Assembly: GCA_030040475.1 (NCBI GenBank)
Contig: JASHTQ010000745.1
Span: 1 to 19,280 of the forward strand
Source of the DNA: Streptosporangiaceae bacterium
GTDB lineage: Bacteria; Actinomycetota; Actinomycetes; Streptosporangiales; Streptosporangiaceae
DNA: 19,280 nucleotides
Direction of reading: 5' to 3'
The notes beneath the pieces are model-generated. The model was not told where the DNA came from. It ran no database searches and saw only the letters and a program-made list of their open reading frames with translations. Below are positions 13,325 through 19,280 of the stretch, piece by piece (positions within the stretch are counted from its first letter, which is position 1; every line of letters begins with the position of its first letter). The position numbers and the translations under genes were made by a program.

Positions 13325-14131
13325 TTGGGAGTTCTGCAGCGCTTCGAGCGTCGGCTTGAAGGCATGGTAGAGGGTGCTTTCGCGCGCGCCTTCAAGTCCG
13401 AGTTGCAACCGGTCGAAGTGGCCAGCGCGGTGCAGCGGGAGATGGACGACAGGGCCGCCATCGTGGCCCAGGGCCGCACCCTGGTGCCGAACGACTTCGT
13501 CGTCGAGCTGGCGGAAAGCGACCACGATCGCCTTAACGTGTACGCCGAGAGTCTGGGGGTCGAGCTGGCCAACCTGGCCAGGGACTACGCCAAGGAGCAG
13601 GGTTACTCGTTCGTCGGGCCGGTGCGGATGCGGTTCGAGGGCGTGGGGGACCTGACCACGGGCACGTTCCGGATCCGGTCGGGCGTCATCCGCGGCACGA
13701 CCATCGAGGGCGGCGAGATCCGGCTGCCCGCCAGCGACCTGCCCAGGGCGCGCGGGCGGGGATTCCCTGGCCACCCCCGGCTCATCGTCTCCGGCCCGGG
13801 GGCACCGGGACCTGGCGGCCGTCCCGGACCCGACGAGCAGCGCACCTACGAGCTGCAGACCCCGGTGACGCTGCTCGGCCGCGGCACGGACTGTGATCTC
13901 CGGCTGGTGGATCCCGGCGTGTCCAGGCACCACGCGGAGCTGCGAGTGGAGAATGACCAGGTCGTCCTCGTGGACCTAGGCTCCACGAACGGTACGTTCG
14001 TGAACGGCCAGCCGGTCAGGCGGGTCGTGCTCAGCGACGGTACCCACGTTTCGCTGGGCCGTACAACCCTGGTCTTCCGGCAGGATCGCCTGGACGGCCA
14101 GGGCAGTGGCTACGCAGGCACCGGCTACTAG
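13325..14131 (+). CDS. fhaA: FHA domain protein FhaA with N-terminal DUF3662
   Basis: A 268-residue cytoplasmic adaptor. The N-terminal DUF3662 (about 1-115; LQRFERRLEGMVEGAFARAF ... VPNDFVVEL) is joined by a short Gly/Pro linker to an FHA domain (about 178-255) with LLGRGTDCDLRL (Arg near 186), SRHHAEL and LGSTNGTFVNG, the phosphothreonine-binding residues. In mycobacteria FhaA reads phosphorylated partners of PknA/PknB such as MviN, restraining peptidoglycan synthesis. The start is TTG at 13325, supported by AGGGAGG seven bases upstream and by family alignment of GVLQRFERRLEG. The protein is about half the length of mycobacterial FhaA (527, from memory) because the long Gln/Gly-rich linker is missing. 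First gene of the cell-wall signalling operon. Confidence 0.93.
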   Translation: MGVLQRFERRLEGMVEGAFARAFKSELQPVEVASAVQREMDDRAAIVAQGRTLVPNDFVVELAESDHDRLNVYAESLGVELANLARDYAKEQGYSFVGPVRMRFEGVGDLTTGTFRIRSGVIRGTTIEGGEIRLPASDLPRARGRGFPGHPRLIVSGPGAPGPGGRPGPDEQRTYELQTPVTLLGRGTDCDLRLVDPGVSRHHAELRVENDQVVLVDLGSTNGTFVNGQPVRRVVLSDGTHVSLGRTTLVFRQDRLDGQGSGYAGTGY

Positions 14132-14151
14132 GGTCCGAGGCGAGGACGCGG

Positions 14152-14643
14152 ATGAGCGAGCTGTCCCTCACCATCATCAGGGTGGCCTTCCTGGCCGTCC
14201 TGTGGCTGTTCGTGATCGCCGCCATCGGCGTGGTCCGCACCGACCTGCTCGGCGGCCCGACCACGTCCCGCCGCGCCAGGGCGCGCCAGCAGCAGACCAT
14301 CCGGCCGCCGCGCCAGCCAAGGGCCACCAAGCCCACCCGGCCCAGCCGCGGCTCGCCGCGATTCCTCGTTGTCACCGCCGGCGCGCTGAAGGGCACTAGC
14401 CTTGATCTCGCTCAGCAGCAGATCACGCTCGGGCGGTCGAATGATGCCACACTAGTTCTCAACGACGACTACGCTTCAAGCCGACATGCCCGGATTTTTC
14501 CGCAGGACGGTCAGTGGATTGTGGAAGATCTCGGGTCGACAAACGGCACCTACCTGGACCGGCAGAAGGTGACGCGGCCGACGCCTGTGCCGCTGGGCGT
14601 GCCGATCCGCATCGGTAAGACCGTTCTGGAACTGCGCAGATGA
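14152..14643 (+). CDS. fhaB: FHA domain membrane protein FhaB (FipA)
   Basis: A 163-residue protein: an N-terminal membrane helix (about 7-28, IIRVAFLAVLWLFVIAAIGV), a basic Arg/Pro linker (about 35-66), and a C-terminal FHA domain with ITLGRSNDATLVL, SSRHARI and LGSTNGTYLD. It binds phosphothreonine on kinase targets and in mycobacteria helps hold the division and elongation complexes (FtsZ-FtsQ) together under stress. GAGGA precedes ATG 14152. The stop overlaps the pstP start (ATGA). Confidence 0.95.
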   Translation: MSELSLTIIRVAFLAVLWLFVIAAIGVVRTDLLGGPTTSRRARARQQQTIRPPRQPRATKPTRPSRGSPRFLVVTAGALKGTSLDLAQQQITLGRSNDATLVLNDDYASSRHARIFPQDGQWIVEDLGSTNGTYLDRQKVTRPTPVPLGVPIRIGKTVLELRR

Positions 14644-16256
14644 CACTAGTACTCCGCTACGCGATACGTTCTGACGTCGGCCTCCTCCGCGAAGGGAACG
14701 AGGACGCGGCGTATGCGGGGCCGCGCCTGCTCGCGGTGGCGGACGGGATGGGCGGCCACGCGGCCGGCGAGGTGGCCGCCACCGTGACGATAAGGGCCAT
14801 GGCCGAGCTCGACTCCGAGCAGGACGGCGGCGACATGCTGGCGGCCCTGTCCTCGGCGGTCGCCACCGCCAACACGCGCCTCCAGGAGATGATCGCCGCC
14901 AACCCGGCGGTCGAGGGCATGGGCACCACGCTGACCGCGCTGCTGTGGTCCGACGGGCACGCGGCCGTGTGCCACATCGGCGACTCGCGCGGCTACCTGC
15001 TGAGGGACGGCGAGCTCTACCAGATCACGCACGACCACACGCTGGTGCAGTCGCTGGTGGACGAGGGCCGGATCAGCGTCGACGACGCCTCCACGCACCC
15101 GCAGCGCTCGCTGCTGCTGCGCGCGCTCGATGGCAGGTCGATCGCCGAGCCCGACCTTTCCGTGCACGAGAGCCAGGTGGGCGATCGCTACCTGCTGTGT
15201 TCCGACGGGCTCTCCGGGGTGGTCAGCGACGAGACGCTGCGGGACACGCTGGAGGGAATCGACGATCTGGACGCGGTCACCAGGCAGCTGATCGAGCTCG
15301 CCCTGCACGGCGGCGGCCCGGACAACATCACCTGCATCGTCGCCGACGTCGTGGACACGGCGACCACCCGGCTGCCCCCGACCCGAACCCCGGTGATGGC
15401 CGGGGCCGCGGCGAACGCCCCCGATCTGGAGCTCAACGCGCCGAGCCCGGACGGCGACGGCAGGTCGGCCCCGATGCATCCGCTCGATACCCTGGGTCCC
15501 TTCGGCACCGTGCCGAACCTGGGCGGCGACTATGGTGCGCCACGGACGATGCCGCAGCCGGCGGTGCCTGACGACGATCTCGACCTGCCGCTCGCCAACG
15601 GCAACGGCAACGGCGCCGACCCCGGGATCACGCAGATCAGGCGCAGCCACCGCGCTCAGCCAAAGCGCGCGGGGCGGGCCAGGTCGGGCAGGCGGCGGCG
15701 CTGGCCGATCGTGACCACCGCCCTGGTGGTGCTGCTTGCCGCCATAGCCGGGAGCATCTACGGCTTCTTGCGGTATGCCCAGACCCAGTACTACGTCGGC
15801 GCCAACGGCCAGGACGAGGTGGTCATCTACCGCGGGATCAACCAGGTCATCGCCGGATACAAGCTGTCTCACCAGTATCAGACGACCGGTATCCCGCTCG
15901 CCCAGGTGCCCTCGAACTACCAGGGCACGGTCAAGGCCACGGACCCGGCGTCCAGCCTGACCGCCGCCGAGCAGATCGTCTCGAACATCCGTAACGCGGT
16001 CACCCTGTGTCACCAGCAGTACACCGCGCTTGCCGCGTGGGCGACGTCCGTGAACACCTACCGGGAACGGGTAACCCTGGCCCAGAAGAACCACCAGTCG
16101 ACACACAACATCCCGTCGCCCAAGCAGCAGCCCCCGCCGCAGGGCGCCATGTGCGCGCCGTCCTCGGCGTTCAGCATCCCCGGCAAGGATCTCGTCCCGA
16201 CGGTCGCGGCCCCCGCCCCCACCCGGACCCCGCCGCCCTCCACCGGGCATTCGTGA
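14640..16256 (+). CDS. pstP: PP2C-type Ser/Thr protein phosphatase PstP
   Basis: A 538-residue membrane phosphatase that reverses PknA/PknB-type phosphorylation. The catalytic PP2C domain (about 1-240) shows all metal and phosphate motifs: RSDVGLLREGNEDA, VADGMGGHAAGE (Asp35), GMGTTLTAL, HIGDSRGYLLRDG, ITHDHTLVQ, LLCSDGLSG and GGPDNITCIVADV. A disordered Pro/Asn/Gly linker follows, then a basic stretch (RRRRW), one membrane helix (about 357-378) and an external domain of about 160 residues beginning YYVGANGQDEVVIYRGINQ, ending in a Pro/Thr-rich tail. The outer part is conserved in actinobacteria, but its ligand is unknown. ATG 14640 is coupled to fhaB by a 4-base overlap. Confidence 0.95.
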   Translation: MTLVLRYAIRSDVGLLREGNEDAAYAGPRLLAVADGMGGHAAGEVAATVTIRAMAELDSEQDGGDMLAALSSAVATANTRLQEMIAANPAVEGMGTTLTALLWSDGHAAVCHIGDSRGYLLRDGELYQITHDHTLVQSLVDEGRISVDDASTHPQRSLLLRALDGRSIAEPDLSVHESQVGDRYLLCSDGLSGVVSDETLRDTLEGIDDLDAVTRQLIELALHGGGPDNITCIVADVVDTATTRLPPTRTPVMAGAAANAPDLELNAPSPDGDGRSAPMHPLDTLGPFGTVPNLGGDYGAPRTMPQPAVPDDDLDLPLANGNGNGADPGITQIRRSHRAQPKRAGRARSGRRRRWPIVTTALVVLLAAIAGSIYGFLRYAQTQYYVGANGQDEVVIYRGINQVIAGYKLSHQYQTTGIPLAQVPSNYQGTVKATDPASSLTAAEQIVSNIRNAVTLCHQQYTALAAWATSVNTYRERVTLAQKNHQSTHNIPSPKQQPPPQGAMCAPSSAFSIPGKDLVPTVAAPAPTRTPPPSTGHS

Positions 16257-16284
16257 TGACCGGCGCGGGCCTCATGATAAGCCG

Positions 16285-17712
16285 ATGAGCAGCATCACCG
16301 CTCCGTCACCCGCGGTCGATCCAGCCGGCCCGCTGGTGTCGGCCGCTCGCGGTCGCCGCCGCTCCGAGCTGATCATGCTCGTCTTCGCTTTCGGCCTTGT
16401 CGCGTTCGCGTTCGCCAACGTGGGCTTCAGCCTGAAGGGCAGGCTGCCCTCCAGTCTTGCCGAGTACATGGTCGCGTTCATCGTCATCATGATCGTCGGC
16501 CACCTGGCGATGCGCAGGTGGGCGCCGTACGCTGACCCGCTGCTGCTCCCGCTCGCGGCCATGCTGAACGGCCTCGGCATCGTAATGACGTACCGGCTCG
16601 CGGCGCAGGGAAACCTGCTGTCGGCCCCGCTGACCCAGTCCGCGACGAACATCCAGATCCTCTACTCGGCGGTCGGCATCGGCTGCTTCGTCGCGGTGCT
16701 CGCGTTCATCCGCGAGCCCCGCGTGCTGCAGCGTTATACGTACACGCTCGGCGCCATCGGGATCGTGCTGATCGCGCTGCCCGCGCTGCTGCCCACGTCC
16801 ATCAGCGAGGTCGCCAACACCGGTGCCAAGATCCAGATCCGGCTGGGCTCGTTCACCCTGCAGCCCGAGGAGTTCGCCAAGCTGGCGCTGGCCGTCTCGT
16901 TCGCCGGATACCTGGTGGCAAAGAGCCAGCCGCTGGCCCTTGTCGGCCGGCGGGTGCTCGGCATCGGGCTGCCGAGGGCGCGCCACCTCGGCCCGATCCT
17001 GCTGGCCTGGGCGGCCAGCCTGCTGCTGCTTGTCTTCGAGAGCGATGTCGGCACCAGCGCCGTGTTCATGGGCCTGTTCGTCGCGATGCTGTACATCGCG
17101 ACCTCGCGGACCTCGTGGCTGCTGCTCGGCTTCGTCATGTTCGTCGTGGGCGCGTTCGCGGCCGCCAAGCTGTTCAGCCACGTCGGCGAGCGGTTCACCG
17201 TCTGGCTGCACCCGTTCACGGCCGCCAACGCGGAGGGCATCGCCTACCAGCCCAACCAGGGGCTGTACGGGATGGCCAGCGGCGGCCTGCTCGGCAAGGG
17301 CCTGGGCGGCGGCCAGCCCTACATCACCCCGCTGGTGCAAAGCGACCTGGTGTTCACCGCGTTCGGCGAGGAACTGGGCCTGGCCGGCGCGATGGCCATC
17401 CTGCTGATCTACGGGCTGATCGTGCAGCGCGGGCTGAGCACCGCGCTGCTGGTCAAGGACCCGTTCTCCAAGCTGCTCGCCGGCGGCCTCGCGTTCATGC
17501 TCGCGCTGCAGGTCTTCGTCATCGTCGGCGGGGTGACCAGGCTCATCCCGCTGACCGGCATCACCACCCCGTTCCTGTCCCAGGGCGGATCCTCGCTCGT
17601 GGCGAGCTGGATCCTGATCGCGCTGCTGGCCCGGCTGAGCGACACCGCAAGACGCCCGCCGCCGCGGCCGATCCAGGAGGAGGGACTGACGCAGGTGGTG
17701 AAGCTCCAGTGA
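16285..17712 (+). CDS. rodA: SEDS peptidoglycan glycosyltransferase RodA/FtsW family
   Basis: A 475-residue polytopic protein (about 10-12 helices), the glycan polymerase partner of the class B PBP downstream. SEDS hallmarks: LQPEEFAKLALAVSFAGYL, FESDVGTSAVFMGLF, the extracellular RFTVWLHPF...YQPNQGLYGMASGGLLGKGLG, VQSDLVFTAFGEELG containing the catalytic Asp/Glu region, and ITTPFLSQGGSSLVASWI near the end. The N-terminal ~35 residues are a hydrophilic cytoplasmic extension. The name rodA rather than ftsW rests on its position beside pbpA in this operon. ATG 16285 is 28 bases after pstP and lacks a good Shine-Dalgarno. The stop overlaps the pbpA GTG. Confidence 0.95.
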   Translation: MSSITAPSPAVDPAGPLVSAARGRRRSELIMLVFAFGLVAFAFANVGFSLKGRLPSSLAEYMVAFIVIMIVGHLAMRRWAPYADPLLLPLAAMLNGLGIVMTYRLAAQGNLLSAPLTQSATNIQILYSAVGIGCFVAVLAFIREPRVLQRYTYTLGAIGIVLIALPALLPTSISEVANTGAKIQIRLGSFTLQPEEFAKLALAVSFAGYLVAKSQPLALVGRRVLGIGLPRARHLGPILLAWAASLLLLVFESDVGTSAVFMGLFVAMLYIATSRTSWLLLGFVMFVVGAFAAAKLFSHVGERFTVWLHPFTAANAEGIAYQPNQGLYGMASGGLLGKGLGGGQPYITPLVQSDLVFTAFGEELGLAGAMAILLIYGLIVQRGLSTALLVKDPFSKLLAGGLAFMLALQVFVIVGGVTRLIPLTGITTPFLSQGGSSLVASWILIALLARLSDTARRPPPRPIQEEGLTQVVKLQ

Positions 17713-19196
17713 ACCGGGCGCTGCGCCGGATATCGATCGCCGTCCTGGTGATGTTCCTGCTGCTCCTCATCAACGTCAACTACCTGCAGGGCTTCGACAC
17801 CGCCAGCCTGGCAAAGGAGCCAGGCAACTCCCGCGCGTTCTACGCCGCGCAGAACTCCTACGAGCGCGGCAGCATCGTCACCTCCGACGGGGTCACGATC
17901 GCGGCCTCCAAGCTCAGCGCCCAGGGCGATGCCATCAAGTACCAGCGGTACTACCCGAAGGGCGCCGAGTACGCGCCCGTCACCGGCTACGACACGCTCT
18001 ACAGCCAGACCGGTGTGGAGGAGGCCGAGAACTCGCTGCTGTCCGGCAACGACTCCGCCCTGGACGTCAGGAAGTTCATCGACCTGATCACCGGCAAGAC
18101 CGTCAAGGGCGCCAGCGTCACGGTCACGGTCAACTCCGCGGCGCAGAACGCCGCGTACGCCGGGCTCGCCGCGTTCGGCCACCCGGGCGGCGTGGTCGCG
18201 ATCGACCCGCAGACCGGCGCGATCCTGGCCATGGCCACGTACCCGAGCTACAACCCGGACCTGCTGGCCGTGCACAACGGCAACCAGATCGTCGCGAACG
18301 ACAACGCGCTGCTGAAGAACCCGGACCAGCCGCTGATCAACAGGGCCATCAACGCGACCTTCCCGCCCGGCTCGACGTTCAAGATCATCACCAGCTCGAC
18401 GTTCCTCTCCCAGGACCCGACCCGCAACACGCAGACCAGCGTCTACTCGCCGACCGTCTACACGCTCCCGAACGGGAACTCGCTGAGCAACAACGACGGC
18501 GAGGTGTGCGGGACGGGCACCGGCCACACCACGCTGATCACGGCCTTCGCCCAGTCCTGCGACACGACCTTCGCCAACCTCGGCGTCCAGCTCGGCAACG
18601 CCGCCATCAAGAACTACGCCGAGCTGTTCGGCTTCAACGACCAGAACCTGACCGTCCCGCTGCTGGCCTCGCAGAGCAACTACCCGCCGCTGACCGACAA
18701 GTCCTTCACGGCGATGTCCGCGATCGGCCAGTTCGACGACACGGCATCTCCGCTGCAGGAGGCCATGCTCGCCGCCGCTATCGCCGACCATGGCACGCTG
18801 ATGCGGCCGTACCTGGTGCAGCAGATCACCGCCAGCGACCTCAGCACGGTGCAGACGGCCACGCCGACGGTACTGGACCAAGCGGTCTCCGCGACCGTCG
18901 CCCAGGAGATGGGCCAGATGATGCTCGCCGTGGTCCAGGACTCCGATGGCACCGGATACCAGTTCAACGCGAACGCCGAGGGCGGCCTGCTCATCGCGGG
19001 CAAGACCGGCACCGCGCAGAACGGGGTGAACAACTCCGCGGCCAGCGATTCGGTCTTCACCTGCTACGCGCCTTACGACAACCCGCAAATCGCCGTCGGC
19101 GTCATAGTTCAAGGCGGAGGCTACGGGGCCACCGTGGCCGCGCCCATCGCCGTACAGGTCATCAAGGCCTACCTGGCATACCTGAGGACGAAGTGA
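17709..19196 (+). CDS. pbpA: Penicillin-binding protein PbpA (class B transpeptidase)
   Basis: A 495-residue bitopic protein: short cytoplasmic tail, signal-anchor helix (about 8-27, ISIAVLVMFLLLLINVNYLQ), N-terminal pedestal starting RAFYAAQNSYERGSIVTSDG, then the transpeptidase domain. The nucleophile is Ser222 in PGSTFKIIT and the third motif is K432-TG in IAGKTGTAQ. The second motif, normally SxN, is Ser283-Cys-Asp (SCDTTFAN), a notable change. Length and Ser222 agree with mycobacterial PbpA, which cross-links peptidoglycan with RodA and is regulated by PknB phosphorylation. GTG 17709 shares four bases with the rodA stop; its own stop overlaps the kinase start in the same way. Confidence 0.95.
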   Translation: MNRALRRISIAVLVMFLLLLINVNYLQGFDTASLAKEPGNSRAFYAAQNSYERGSIVTSDGVTIAASKLSAQGDAIKYQRYYPKGAEYAPVTGYDTLYSQTGVEEAENSLLSGNDSALDVRKFIDLITGKTVKGASVTVTVNSAAQNAAYAGLAAFGHPGGVVAIDPQTGAILAMATYPSYNPDLLAVHNGNQIVANDNALLKNPDQPLINRAINATFPPGSTFKIITSSTFLSQDPTRNTQTSVYSPTVYTLPNGNSLSNNDGEVCGTGTGHTTLITAFAQSCDTTFANLGVQLGNAAIKNYAELFGFNDQNLTVPLLASQSNYPPLTDKSFTAMSAIGQFDDTASPLQEAMLAAAIADHGTLMRPYLVQQITASDLSTVQTATPTVLDQAVSATVAQEMGQMMLAVVQDSDGTGYQFNANAEGGLLIAGKTGTAQNGVNNSAASDSVFTCYAPYDNPQIAVGVIVQGGGYGATVAAPIAVQVIKAYLAYLRTK

Positions 19197-19280
19197 CCGA
19201 CTACCTGCTGGCCGGCCGCTACCGGCTGACCGGCCGGATAGCGGCCGGCGGCATGGGCGAGGTGTGGCGCGGCGAGGACG
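19193..19280 (+). CDS. Ser/Thr protein kinase (PknA/PknB-like), N-terminus only
   Basis: GTG 19193 overlaps the pbpA stop by four bases and opens a frame to the window edge. The 29 residues visible (VTDYLLAGRYRL then IAAGGMGEVWRGED) match the start of a Hanks-type kinase domain: the glycine-rich loop and the beta-strand leading to the catalytic lysine, which lies outside. In this conserved operon the position after pbpA is occupied by pknA and then pknB. Which of the two this is cannot be decided from 88 bases. Confidence 0.9.
   Translation, partial: MTDYLLAGRYRLTGRIAAGGMGEVWRGED

Noticed and set aside
14646..16250. 534-codon minus-strand frame opposite pstP, and a similar 567-codon frame opposite rodA/pbpA (17409-19112)
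   Set aside because: Both are antisense shadows with no recognisable domain; the plus strand encodes conserved proteins with overlapping operon starts.

Overview
The window is GC-rich chromosomal DNA from an actinobacterium. Evidence for this is the FhaA-FhaB-PstP-RodA-PbpA-kinase cell-wall signalling cluster beside tRNA-Leu(CAG), a bacterial proteasome activator (Bpa), frequent GTG/TTG starts, 4-base ATGA/GTGA gene overlaps, and a tRNA with no encoded CCA. Order level cannot be fixed by eye; a Streptosporangiales-like or related spore-forming/filamentous lineage is my guess only. I see no insertion sequence, phage gene or CRISPR array. The region looks like stable core chromosome.

Layout. 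(1) 1-824, minus: the N-terminal part of a ParA/MinD-type ATPase whose first ~200 residues hold a tyrosine-rich hexapeptide repeat. (2) 1008-2557, plus: a PIG3-type quinone oxidoreductase, then Bpa. (3) 2558-2907: a hairpin-rich gap between convergent genes. (4) 8356-2908, minus: a tightly packed six-gene unit that reads anti-sigma kinase, STAS antagonist, GT2 glycosyltransferase, MptB-like mannosyltransferase, GT87 mannosyltransferase, prephenate dehydratase. (5) 8596-10441, plus: a Wzm/Wzt-type polysaccharide ABC exporter. (6) 12337-10451, minus: an orphan PAS-GAF-PAS histidine kinase that shares a hairpin terminator with the exporter. (7) 12512-13174, plus: a universal stress protein whose frame runs into the 3' end of tRNA-Leu (13156-13238, minus). 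(8) 13325-19280, plus: fhaA, fhaB, pstP, rodA, pbpA and the start of a Ser/Thr kinase gene, mostly joined by 4-base overlaps.

How the parts may work together. The right-hand cluster is the conserved machine for peptidoglycan elongation/division and its control. RodA polymerises and PbpA cross-links, while the kinase, the PstP phosphatase and two FHA phosphothreonine readers regulate them. The left and middle parts hold envelope glycan functions (polyprenyl-phosphomannose-type glycosyltransferases and a polysaccharide exporter) and several signalling parts (partner-switch pair, sensor kinase, stress protein). The most unusual points are: the partner-switch pair heading the glycosyltransferase/pheA operon; the apparent absence of a normal start codon for the anti-sigma gene, with a MEVT-stop mini-frame on a near-perfect Shine-Dalgarno; a sigma-B/F-like promoter and a 16-base perfect palindrome ahead of it; an SxN-to-SxD change in PbpA; and a 14-bp perfect-arm hairpin between bpa and pheA.
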